A stretch of 13,044 nt of DNA from Erysipelotrichaceae bacterium (GTDB lineage: Bacteria; Bacillota_I; Bacilli_A; Erysipelotrichales; Erysipelotrichaceae). The stretch covers positions 1-13,044 of the forward strand of contig JABUSI010000245.1 of the NCBI GenBank assembly GCA_021442745.1, read 5' to 3'. Both the position numbers and the translations under genes were made by a program. Shown piece after piece: positions 1 through 7,343 of the stretch; positions within the stretch are counted from its first letter, which is position 1; every line of letters starts with the position of its first letter. Below the pieces are notes generated by a model. The model had not been told where the DNA came from and did not search any database. It worked only from the letters and a program-made list of their open reading frames with translations.

Positions 1-1047
1 CGCATCAGCAGAATGGGATTGGATACAAAAGTAGCTGACGTTATGACACCGTTTGATCATCTGGTTTACGGACGTGCGGGAATTACGTTAACGGAAGCCA
101 ACGATTTGATTTGGGAGCATAAATTGAATGCCTTGCCAATCATTGATGAAAATGATTGCATGTGCTATTTCGTTTTCAGAAAAGATTATTCTTCACACAA
201 GGAATATCCGAACGAATTACTGGATGAAAACAAGAGTTTTATTGTCGGTGCCGGTATCAACACCCGTGACTATGAAGAACGTGTCCCGGCTTTATTAGCT
301 GCCGGTGTCGATGTATTGTGTATCGATTCTTCCGAAGGGTTCTCCGTATGGCAGAAACGTACCATTGAATGGATCCGGAAGACATACGGTAATACCGTTA
401 AAGTCGGTGCAGGAAACGTGGTGGACAAAGACGGCTTCCGTTTTCTGGCAGATGCAGGTGCTGACTTTATCAAAATCGGTATCGGCGGAGGTTCCATCTG
501 TATTACCCGTGAGACAAAGGGAATCGGACGCGGACAGGCAACTGCTACGATTGACGTTGCCAAAGCACGTGACGAATATTTTGAAGAAACCGGTATTTAC
601 ATTCCGATTTGTTCGGATGGTGGTATCGTTTATGATTATCACATTACCCTGGCACTGGCTATGGGTGCAGATTTCGTAATGCTGGGAAGATATTTCTCAC
701 GTTTTGAAGAATCTCCGACGAACAAGTTAATGATTAACGGCTCCTACGTAAAGGAATACTGGGGTGAAGGAAGCAACCGGGCAAGAAACTGGCAGAGATA
801 CGATCTGGGTGGCGATAAGAAACTGTCTTTTGAAGAAGGTGTGGATTCTTACGTTCCGTATGCGGGACCGTTACGCGATAACGTAGCCGTAACCCTGGCA
901 AAGGTAAAAAGTACCATGTGTAACTGCGGTGCGCTGACAATTCCGCAACTGCAACAGAAGGCACGTCTGACGTTAGTATCCGCTACCAGTATTGTAGAAG
1001 GCGGTGCCCATGACGTTATTGTCAAGGACAAGGAAGGATTTAAATAG
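1..1047 (+). CDS. guaB: IMP dehydrogenase, 5' end cut by window edge
   Basis: It catalyses NAD+-dependent oxidation of IMP to XMP, the committed step of guanine nucleotide synthesis, in the cytoplasm. The frame is open to base 1, so the ATG at 13 is internal and the true start lies outside the window. With that Met as residue 1, the second CBS half runs to about residue 70, followed by the TIM barrel. Visible landmarks are IDSSEG (D105), the loop GGGSICITR with catalytic C163, CSDGG (200-204), and the mobile flap with R262-Y263. These fall at a constant offset of 156 from the Tritrichomonas foetus residues D261, C319, R418 and Y419. About 156 residues are therefore missing, and the full protein would be near 500 aa, normal for the family. 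K154 and E275 match the T. foetus K310/E431 pair linked to weak mycophenolic acid binding. The reading frame is intact to the TAG at 1045. Confidence 0.96.
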   Translation, partial: RISRMGLDTKVADVMTPFDHLVYGRAGITLTEANDLIWEHKLNALPIIDENDCMCYFVFRKDYSSHKEYPNELLDENKSFIVGAGINTRDYEERVPALLAAGVDVLCIDSSEGFSVWQKRTIEWIRKTYGNTVKVGAGNVVDKDGFRFLADAGADFIKIGIGGGSICITRETKGIGRGQATATIDVAKARDEYFEETGIYIPICSDGGIVYDYHITLALAMGADFVMLGRYFSRFEESPTNKLMINGSYVKEYWGEGSNRARNWQRYDLGGDKKLSFEEGVDSYVPYAGPLRDNVAVTLAKVKSTMCNCGALTIPQLQQKARLTLVSATSIVEGGAHDVIVKDKEGFK

Positions 1048-1073
1048 AACGGATACCATTTCCGTTCTTTTTT
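1046..1073 (+). terminator. Intrinsic terminator of guaB
   Basis: An 8-bp perfect stem (AGAACGGA 1046-1053 pairing with TCCGTTCT 1061-1068) encloses a 7-nt loop and runs into a T-tract ending at 1073. The left arm starts inside the guaB stop codon. The downstream gene begins only 10 bases after the T-tract with no clear promoter between, so some read-through probably feeds it. Confidence 0.85.
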
Positions 1074-1083
1074 GGAGAATACT

Positions 1084-1644
1084 ATGAGCAGATTTGTCGC
1101 AATTGATTTTGAAACCGCCAATCAGCATCGGGAAAGTGCGTGTTCCATCGGTGTTGTCGTATATGAAAACGGAGAACTGATTGATAAGTTCTCGTCTTTA
1201 ATACGCCCGCATTTCAAATACGGGTTTTTTGCGGCAGGAAATCAGCGGATTCACGGTATAACTCCGAAGATGGTGAATACCGCACCATGCTGGGATTATG
1301 TGGAACGACAGATTCACGACTGGCTGGAAGATGCCGTAATCGTTGCGCACAACGCTTCGTTTGATGTCGGAATTCTGGATGCGCTAAACAAACTGTATCA
1401 TATTGAACATTCTCCGTATCGTTATCTGGATACGGTGGATTTGTCCCGGATCATATATCCGGATTTGTACAATCATAAGCTTGGTACGATTACGAAATTT
1501 CTGGAAATCGAACACAAGGAACACGATGCGTACAGCGATGCATACGGATGCAGTATGATTGTGATTGACGCCATGACGAAGATGAATGAATGGAATATTG
1601 AAAATCTTGCGAAGGAACTTCTGATGACCATCAAAACGATGTAG
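1084..1644 (+). CDS. Stand-alone DEDDh 3'-5' exonuclease (DnaQ/RNase T superfamily)
   Basis: This predicted cytoplasmic 186-aa nuclease removes nucleotides from 3' ends of DNA or RNA using two metal ions. All five DEDDh residues are visible: D8 and E10 in AIDFETA (Exo I), D94 in HNASFD (Exo II), and H157 and D162 in HDAYSDA (Exo III). There is no BRCT, helicase or polymerase extension, so it resembles the small exonucleases often annotated as DNA polymerase III epsilon-like rather than a full PolC or DinG. The ATG at 1084 is chosen because GGAG (1074-1077) lies 6 bases upstream. The in-frame TTG at 1072 would sit inside the guaB terminator T-tract and before that ribosome binding site. The substrate cannot be told from the sequence. 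A proofreading role is possible, and RNA trimming is the alternative. Confidence 0.9.
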   Translation: MSRFVAIDFETANQHRESACSIGVVVYENGELIDKFSSLIRPHFKYGFFAAGNQRIHGITPKMVNTAPCWDYVERQIHDWLEDAVIVAHNASFDVGILDALNKLYHIEHSPYRYLDTVDLSRIIYPDLYNHKLGTITKFLEIEHKEHDAYSDAYGCSMIVIDAMTKMNEWNIENLAKELLMTIKTM

Positions 1645-1689
1645 GTTGCAGAAACCGGCAAGGTAGACAGTACCATAGAATTTTGATAT

Positions 1690-1695
1690 TATAAT
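1690..1695 (+). promoter_or_regulatory. -10 box of the promoter for the 1723-9522 gene run
   Basis: A perfect TATAAT lies in the 78-base gap after the exonuclease gene, 27 bases before the preferred ATG at 1723. This predicts a short leader of about 20 bases. No good -35 is seen at 16-18 bp. The nearest resemblance, TAGACA at 1664-1669, is 20 bp away, so the promoter may be weak or need an activator. Confidence 0.5.
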
Positions 1696-1722
1696 TTGAG
1701 TAGAAATGGTTAGGTAATGAGT

Positions 1723-2112
1723 ATGGAATTTGAAAACAATATGTATTTCTGGCAAAAACTGGACACATTGATTTTATCTACGGAAATCAATGTTACACAG
1801 CCTAAGGATTCCGTTCACCCGAAATACGCAAACCTGGTTTATCCGGTTGATTACGGTTGCTTGTCGGATACGCTGGCTACAAACGGAGACAAAGTGGATG
1901 TCTTTATCGGTACGATGAAACCGCAGCGCGCCAACGCCGTGGTTGTTGCCTGTGACATCCTGAAGAAAGATATCGAAGTAAAATTACTGCTTGGCTGCAC
2001 AGAGCAGGAAGAACTGGAGATTCTGCATTTCATCAATCAGACGGATTTCCAGAAAGGAATTATCCTGCATCGGGGAAACAACATTCCGTCCTGGGCAGTA
2101 GATGACAATTAA
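1723..2112 (+). CDS. Small inorganic pyrophosphatase-like protein
   Basis: This protein of about 129 aa resembles a compact group of soluble class I-like inorganic pyrophosphatases common in Bacillota, which would split cytoplasmic PPi to phosphate. Counting from the alternative ATG at 1717, VYPVDYG (41-47) corresponds to the substrate-binding Tyr region. NGDKVDV (56-62) corresponds to the family's DGDPLDV metal-binding motif, and D80, D85 and K89 may match the later Asp/Asp/Lys cluster. The first Asp of the central motif is Asn here (N56), which could lower or abolish activity. Two ATGs compete. The one at 1723 has AGG (1712-1714) 8 bases upstream, whereas the one at 1717 has it only 2 bases away, so 1723 is preferred. 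It is the first gene of the run, 12 bases before the lipoprotein. The fold assignment is fairly secure, but activity is not. Confidence 0.72.
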   Translation: MEFENNMYFWQKLDTLILSTEINVTQPKDSVHPKYANLVYPVDYGCLSDTLATNGDKVDVFIGTMKPQRANAVVVACDILKKDIEVKLLLGCTEQEELEILHFINQTDFQKGIILHRGNNIPSWAVDDN

Positions 2113-2124
2113 AGGAGATCAGTT

Positions 2125-2580
2125 ATGAAAAAACTATTGGTTGTATTGTTATGTATCTGCACACTGTTCGGTTGTTCCAAACGGGAAACGAAGGTGGAAA
2201 TTAATCTGGCGGAGGCGTTTACCGGTATTACCGAAAATACGGAATTACCGGCGTTATACGAGCCTACCGGGGAAGAATTAACACTGTTCGGTCTGTCGGA
2301 AGATACTTTGGAACAGTATTATATCGCCATGCCGATGATGAACGTGCATGCGACAACGTTCTTTTTCGTGGAAGCGAAAGAAGGACAACTGGAAACCGTA
2401 AAAGAAGCGGTTGATACGTATTTTGCCAATTATGAGGAAAACTGGAGATATTACTTGCCGGAACAATACGATCTGGTGAAAAACCGTCAGGTAATCGAAA
2501 CAGGAAACTATATCTGCGTCATCATTTCCGAGGATGCAGAAAATCAGGCAAACGCATTGAAGGAAGCTATGGGGTTATAG
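2125..2580 (+). CDS. DUF4358 family lipoprotein
   Basis: This 151-aa protein starts with a lipoprotein signal peptide: MKK, a hydrophobic stretch, and lipobox LFGC with the lipidated Cys at residue 17. It should be anchored on the outer face of the cytoplasmic membrane. The mature part is a single small domain with acidic helices and the pattern GNYICVIISED (127-137), which I recognise as DUF4358, a family without assigned function. AAGGAG sits 7 bases before the ATG, the strongest site in this part of the operon. Only 3 bases separate its stop from the MBOAT gene, so the two are probably translationally coupled. DUF4358 genes often neighbour MBOAT and DHHW genes in Bacillota (from memory). 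A role as an accessory factor of polymer acylation is inferred from that position only. Confidence 0.85.
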   Translation: MKKLLVVLLCICTLFGCSKRETKVEINLAEAFTGITENTELPALYEPTGEELTLFGLSEDTLEQYYIAMPMMNVHATTFFFVEAKEGQLETVKEAVDTYFANYEENWRYYLPEQYDLVKNRQVIETGNYICVIISEDAENQANALKEAMGL

Positions 2581-2583
2581 TCC

Positions 2584-3969
2584 ATGGTTTTCAGCAGCGC
2601 CCTGTTTGTCTATGTGTATTTACCGGTTGCGTTAGGAATTTACTACGCAGTTCCGAGAAAATTTAAAAACGGCGCTTTGCTCGCCCTGAATCTGCTGTTT
2701 TACGGATGGGGTGAGCCTTTTTATGTTGTATTGCTTGTTCTGAGTACGGTTTGCGACTATACATGCGGTAAGAAAATTGAAGAAAACCGGGGAAATCAAA
2801 TTATAATGAAACGCTATCTGCTGATTTCCGTTTTGTTTAATCTCGGGTTGCTCGGATGGTTTAAATACTATGATTTCCTGGCATCACAGATTAACCGGCT
2901 TGTGCCGGTATTACCGGTTTTTCATATCACATTACCGCTTGGAATCTCTTTCTATACGTTCCAGACTATGTCATATACCATTGATGTATACCGCAACGAA
3001 ACGCCGGTACAGAACAGTATTGTTAATTTCGGAATGTACGTCAGTTTATTCCCGCAATTGATTGCAGGCCCGATCGTTCGCTATGCCGACATCGAAAAGG
3101 ATATCGATACCAGGAAGCATGGCTTTGACGAATTCGGAAAAGGAGTACGAAGATTTTTACTGGGATTATCGAAAAAACTGATTCTGGCAAACGCAATGGG
3201 GGCATTGCATACGGAAATTCTTATATACGTAACAGAGATTACGGTAGTCGGCTCCTGGCTGGCAGTAGTTGCGTTTGCGTTCCAGATTTATTTTGATTTC
3301 AGCGGTTACAGTGATATGGCAATCGGATTGGGTTATATGTTCGGGTTCTCGTTTCCGGAAAACTTCAACTATCCGTACCTTGCAAAGACTGCAACAGAAT
3401 TCTGGAGAAGATGGCATATGACGCTGGGAACCTGGTTTAAGGAATATGTATATTTTCCATTGGGAGGAAGCCGCGTCAGTACCGTCAAACATATCCGGAA
3501 TATCTGTATTGTCTGGTTATTGACCGGAATCTGGCATGGCGCCAGTTATAATTACATCGCATGGGGTGTATATTACGGTCTGGTTTTATTGGCGGAGAAA
3601 TTTATTCTGGCAGATTATATGAAGAAATTACCGTCAATTGTTCAGCATATGTACGGCTTGTTTGTGATTGCCATCGGATGGCTGATTTTCTCTTGTGAAG
3701 ATTTTACGGTCATGGGACAGCTTGCAAAAGCAATGTTCGGTGGAGCTTTGTGGATTGACAGCAGAACGTTGTATTGGTTAAGTACGTATGGTGTGCAATT
3801 GATTCTGTGTGCGGTATGCAGTTTACCGGTGATTACTATGCTGAAAAACCGGATTCATGCCGGTGTCTATGACATGCTGACAGTAATTGCCGTGGTAATT
3901 GCTATTCTGGTTAATACGGCTTACCTGGTTGATGCGGGATTTAACCCGTTTCTGTATTTCCGGTTTTAG
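2584..3969 (+). CDS. MBOAT family membrane O-acyltransferase (AlgI/DltB-like)
   Basis: This 461-aa polytopic membrane protein has roughly ten or more hydrophobic segments. It belongs to the family that passes acyl groups, usually acetyl, across the membrane onto extracytoplasmic acceptors. The family core is complete: PQLIAGPIVRY (157-167), FDFSGYSDMAIG (237-248), the WRRWH motif with H278, and WLLTGIWHGA with the second conserved histidine at H318. Length and motifs fit AlgI/PatA-type proteins better than DltB, and no dltA, dltC or dltD accompanies it. The ATG at 2584 follows the lipoprotein stop by 3 bases and has only a weak GGGG (2571-2574), which suggests coupling. The gene immediately downstream encodes a DHHW/AlgJ-like partner. 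The acceptor (peptidoglycan, teichoic acid or capsule) cannot be told from the sequence. Confidence 0.93.
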   Translation: MVFSSALFVYVYLPVALGIYYAVPRKFKNGALLALNLLFYGWGEPFYVVLLVLSTVCDYTCGKKIEENRGNQIIMKRYLLISVLFNLGLLGWFKYYDFLASQINRLVPVLPVFHITLPLGISFYTFQTMSYTIDVYRNETPVQNSIVNFGMYVSLFPQLIAGPIVRYADIEKDIDTRKHGFDEFGKGVRRFLLGLSKKLILANAMGALHTEILIYVTEITVVGSWLAVVAFAFQIYFDFSGYSDMAIGLGYMFGFSFPENFNYPYLAKTATEFWRRWHMTLGTWFKEYVYFPLGGSRVSTVKHIRNICIVWLLTGIWHGASYNYIAWGVYYGLVLLAEKFILADYMKKLPSIVQHMYGLFVIAIGWLIFSCEDFTVMGQLAKAMFGGALWIDSRTLYWLSTYGVQLILCAVCSLPVITMLKNRIHAGVYDMLTVIAVVIAILVNTAYLVDAGFNPFLYFRF

Positions 3970-3981
3970 GGGGAGGCAACT

Positions 3982-5076
3982 ATGAAAAGAAAGAATGTGA
4001 TTATTACCGTTGTCTTTCTGTTATCTCTCGGATGGGGATTCGGAAGTATCTGCGTTTCCCATAGCCGAACGTTTTCTGAAAACGAAAACCGGGTACTGAC
4101 ACAATTCCCTGCTTTTTCGCTTGATGGTGTTCTCTCGGGAAAGTGGATGAATGACTTTGAGAGTTTTGCGGAAGATCAGTTCGGATACAGGGAATTCTGG
4201 ATTTCCCTGAAAGCAAGAACGGAATTGCTGATGCAGAAACAAGAGAACAATGACGTCATTTTCGGTAAAGAGAATACGTTACTGGCAAAAACATCGGAAA
4301 CGGTAAATCAGACAAACGTTACGGCATTGCGTCAGTTTACGGAAAACAATCCGGACCTGGAGATTACCTGCATGCTGGTACCTTCATCGATTACCATGAA
4401 TGCCGGATTAATCACAAAACCGTATCCGCAATCCATGGAACCGGAAGTTCTGGCTCAATTACAACAGTTGAATTGTCACTGGATTGACGTTTATTCGGCT
4501 TTGTACGGGAAGGAAAACGTGTATTTCCGGACCGATCATCACTGGACGGCTGACGGCGCATTGTACGCTTATATGGCTTGGCGAAGTGAAAAGGGACTGG
4601 AAGAAAAATCCTTTGCGGATTATACATACGAAAAACTGACCGATGAGTTTAAAGGAACAATCTGGTCAAAAGCAGGTGCATTCTGGATGGAAGGAGAATC
4701 GTTATGGTATTATTTCAATCCTGAAGTAACGATTGTTTGCACGGACGAATCCGGAAATACGATGGAGGGATATGTTGATCCATCCTATCTTGATACCAAA
4801 GATAAATACGGGGCTTTTCTTTCTTCCAATCATGCGGTTCTTAATATAGAAACAAGCGTGAAGAACGGCAGAAGTCTGTTAATTGTCAAGGATTCCTATG
4901 CGAACATACTGATTCCGTTGCTGTGCGAAGAGTATGAAACCATTGAAGTCTTTGATTTGCGTTATAATAAAACAAAAGTATCGGAATATGCAAAGGAACA
5001 CGGGATAACCGATGTGTTAATCGTATATCAGCTGGATACGTTTGTGCAGGAACCATCTGTAGGATTCTTGCGGTAG
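3982..5076 (+). CDS. DHHW family protein (AlgJ/SGNH-like partner of MBOAT)
   Basis: This 364-aa protein has an N-terminal hydrophobic segment (about residues 5-25) that acts as signal anchor or signal peptide, so the rest lies outside the membrane. The family-naming motif DHHW is at 185-188 within YFRTDHHWTADG. KDSYAN (303-308) supplies S305, a candidate nucleophile as in the AlgJ/AlgX SGNH-like fold. FAEDQFGYRE (62-71) near the N-terminus is also typical of the family. In the AlgI/AlgJ systems the membrane protein delivers the acyl group and the SGNH-like partner completes transfer to the polymer, and the same division is inferred here. GGGAGG lies just upstream of the ATG, and the MBOAT stop is 12 bases away. 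The frame is intact and the length is ordinary. An esterase acting in the reverse direction is the alternative. Confidence 0.88.
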   Translation: MKRKNVIITVVFLLSLGWGFGSICVSHSRTFSENENRVLTQFPAFSLDGVLSGKWMNDFESFAEDQFGYREFWISLKARTELLMQKQENNDVIFGKENTLLAKTSETVNQTNVTALRQFTENNPDLEITCMLVPSSITMNAGLITKPYPQSMEPEVLAQLQQLNCHWIDVYSALYGKENVYFRTDHHWTADGALYAYMAWRSEKGLEEKSFADYTYEKLTDEFKGTIWSKAGAFWMEGESLWYYFNPEVTIVCTDESGNTMEGYVDPSYLDTKDKYGAFLSSNHAVLNIETSVKNGRSLLIVKDSYANILIPLLCEEYETIEVFDLRYNKTKVSEYAKEHGITDVLIVYQLDTFVQEPSVGFLR

Positions 5077-5085
5077 AGGTGTTGT

Positions 5086-6411
5086 ATGAAAACGGAAATA
5101 AAGAAAATGGGAATCAACGGTGAAGGAATCGGGTATTACAAAAAGAAACCGGTATTCATCCCCGGGGCTGTTGTCGGTGATGAAGTGACGTTTTCCATCA
5201 GGGAAACGTTACCGAAATACTATAACGGTCAATTGGTTCATGTTGATTCACGAAGCGAATACCGGTGTGAACCGGTGTGTAAAAATAAGAAATGTGACGG
5301 TTGTGCGTTAAAAGAATATACCTATGACGCACAGATCAAACTGAAACGGGATAATTTTGTACAGGCATTGCAGAAGTATGCGGATATTTCACCGGATGTC
5401 ATTGCCGATGTTGTAAAAAGCGATCATCCGTATCATTACCGGAATCAGTGTAAACTGCCGTTGATGGAACGCAACGGAAAAATTACTACCGGTATGTATC
5501 AGACAGGTTCCAATTATGCCGTTGAATGCCCGAATTGTGTCGCCCATGAACAACCGCTGGAAGACATGCGTATTATGATTACAGGTATATTGAACAAATA
5601 TCATCTCCCGGTATATACGCATACGTCAAAAGAAGGGTTGCGGTATCTGATTCTGCGTCATTTGCAAGGACAGTTTCAACTGACACTGGTGGGAACAACG
5701 CATGATTATCCGAAAGAGATGATTGACGATCTGATGGCTGCAAGAGGAATGAAAGGTATCTGTTCTTCCGTGAATACCAGAAGAAATCCGGTGGATCTGT
5801 GGGGAGAGAGTGTCAGAACCTTAGCGGGCAATCCGACAATCACCATGCAATTTGATTCCTTCCGGATGGATGTATCACCTCGTTCGTTTTATCAGCTGAA
5901 CAGTTTACAGGCAGTGAAATTGTATGAAGGCATCAGAAAACAGGTGCCTGACTGTAAAACGATACTTGAACTTTACAGCGGAGTCGGAGGAATATCGTTT
6001 GCGCTGAAAGAGCAGGCGGAACAGATTATCGGCGTGGAAGTCATCCAAAGTGCCGTTGACAACGCCAACCACAACGCCAAAATGAATCATTGCAAGCATA
6101 TCCGGTTTATCTGCAGCGATGTGAAAAACGAAATCACACATTTAACAAAAAAATACAGTCCTGAAACGATTGTTGTCGATCCACCGAGATCCGGTCTGGA
6201 TGATGAAGTTGTGGAAGGGTTGTTAAAAAGCAAAGCGAACCGGATTGTATACGTGTCCTGTAACGTCAGTACGCTTGGTAAGAATTTATGCGATCTGAAG
6301 AAGAACTATCAGGTCGAAAGAATTATTCCGTACGATATGTTTCCGAATACCCCTTGGGTAGAAAGCATTACCGTACTGGTTCGTAAAAAAACAAGGAGGA
6401 ATCAATTATGA
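5086..6411 (+). CDS. rlmD: 23S rRNA (uracil-C5)-methyltransferase, RlmD/RumA family
   Basis: This 441-aa SAM-dependent cytoplasmic enzyme is predicted to form m5U in 23S rRNA. A TRAM-like beta-barrel occupies about residues 1-55. Cysteines C65, C70, C73 and C148 (with C61 and C151 nearby) can ligate the [4Fe-4S] cluster of RumA proteins. The methyltransferase domain shows SAM motif LELYSGVGG (294-302), DPPRSGL (365-371), the nucleophile C392 in YVSCN and the base E426 in PWVES. Family members usually read HVE at the last site, and here W replaces H. Gram-positive bacteria can carry several paralogues, and RlmCD can methylate both U747 and U1939, so the target is uncertain. It starts 9 bases after the DHHW gene with AGAGG upstream. 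Its stop overlaps the next start as ATGA. Confidence 0.92.
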   Translation: MKTEIKKMGINGEGIGYYKKKPVFIPGAVVGDEVTFSIRETLPKYYNGQLVHVDSRSEYRCEPVCKNKKCDGCALKEYTYDAQIKLKRDNFVQALQKYADISPDVIADVVKSDHPYHYRNQCKLPLMERNGKITTGMYQTGSNYAVECPNCVAHEQPLEDMRIMITGILNKYHLPVYTHTSKEGLRYLILRHLQGQFQLTLVGTTHDYPKEMIDDLMAARGMKGICSSVNTRRNPVDLWGESVRTLAGNPTITMQFDSFRMDVSPRSFYQLNSLQAVKLYEGIRKQVPDCKTILELYSGVGGISFALKEQAEQIIGVEVIQSAVDNANHNAKMNHCKHIRFICSDVKNEITHLTKKYSPETIVVDPPRSGLDDEVVEGLLKSKANRIVYVSCNVSTLGKNLCDLKKNYQVERIIPYDMFPNTPWVESITVLVRKKTRRNQL

Positions 6412-7343
6412 TCTGGATTGTTGCACTGGTATTGTTCGGAGCCTTACTGGCATTCAATATCTCCACAACAGGAAAAATATACGAATATATTTTTCGCCGG
6501 AAGAACATTGTTCTGGATGAAGAAAAAGCTTCTGAGGATTTTAAAGATTATGTCCGGCAGGCAATTGCGGTCATTGATACGTTGCCGGAAGGGGAAGAGC
6601 AAACCATTACGTCAAAAGACGGTCTGAAATTGTATGGTACGTATTATCGTACGGAAGGAAGTAAAAAAGTGGCATTCCTTTCTCACGGATATCATGCAGG
6701 CGGGATGTACGATATGGCACGTTTTGTACCGTTTTATCAGAATAACGGATACAACTGTGTCATCGTCGATCATCGAAGCCATGGTAAAAGTGAAGGTGTA
6801 TATACGACGATGGGTGTTCTGGAACAGGAAGACTGTCTGGACTGGCTGGATAAAATACTTGAGGATTTCGGTGATGATATTGAAATTGTGTTGCATGGGG
6901 TTTCCATGGGCGCTTCCGTCTGTGGCCTGATGGCCGGAAACAAGCGCTTGCCGAAACAGGTAAAACGAGTGGTTATGGACAGCGGATTTGAAAGTGTAAT
7001 CAGTGAGATTGCATATCAGATCGGAGAACAGACACGGTTTCCGGTGGAACTGACTATCTGGTTATTGCATATTTTTACCCGTTCCCGAGGCAAATTCTCT
7101 ATGAATCAGGGAAATGTAACAAGAGCAGTCAGAAAGTCCCCGGTACCTGTACTGTTTATCCATGGTACGGAAGATAAAACGGTACCGCTTACGCATTCCA
7201 GGAAAATGTTTGAAGAATGTGACAACGGGGTACGTTTCTTTGAAGCGGAAAATATGAAACACGTACAGGCTTATGTGTATCAGAAGGAAAAGTATGAATA
7301 CGAATTGCAGAAATTTCTGAAAGGTGAGTTTGATGAAAAATAA
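6408..7343 (+). CDS. Membrane-anchored alpha/beta hydrolase
   Basis: This 311-aa serine hydrolase of the alpha/beta fold has an N-terminal hydrophobic helix (residues 2-19) that should anchor it in the membrane. The triad is visible: S166 in the nucleophile elbow GVSMG, D256 in HGTEDKTVP and H285 in MKHVQAY. SHGY (92-95) supplies the oxyanion-hole region, and VDHRSHGKSEG (120-130) is the usual strand-4 motif of this group. The substrate is unknown, and esterase or acyl-hydrolase activity is the family expectation. The start overlaps the methyltransferase stop by four bases (ATGA), with a strong AAGGAGGA 7 bases upstream. Its 3' end overlaps the lysozyme gene by 11 bases. Which side of the membrane the catalytic domain faces is not settled by the sequence. 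Its place between envelope genes makes deacylation of lipid or polymer an attractive guess only. Confidence 0.9.
   Translation: MIWIVALVLFGALLAFNISTTGKIYEYIFRRKNIVLDEEKASEDFKDYVRQAIAVIDTLPEGEEQTITSKDGLKLYGTYYRTEGSKKVAFLSHGYHAGGMYDMARFVPFYQNNGYNCVIVDHRSHGKSEGVYTTMGVLEQEDCLDWLDKILEDFGDDIEIVLHGVSMGASVCGLMAGNKRLPKQVKRVVMDSGFESVISEIAYQIGEQTRFPVELTIWLLHIFTRSRGKFSMNQGNVTRAVRKSPVPVLFIHGTEDKTVPLTHSRKMFEECDNGVRFFEAENMKHVQAYVYQKEKYEYELQKFLKGEFDEK

Noticed and set aside
270..642. Antisense frames across guaB
   Set aside because: They lie wholly within the strongly conserved IMPDH coding frame and have no ribosome binding sites or family motifs.
1072..1083. TTG start for the exonuclease
   Set aside because: It falls in the terminator T-tract and precedes the GGAG site, whereas the ATG at 1084 has ideal spacing.
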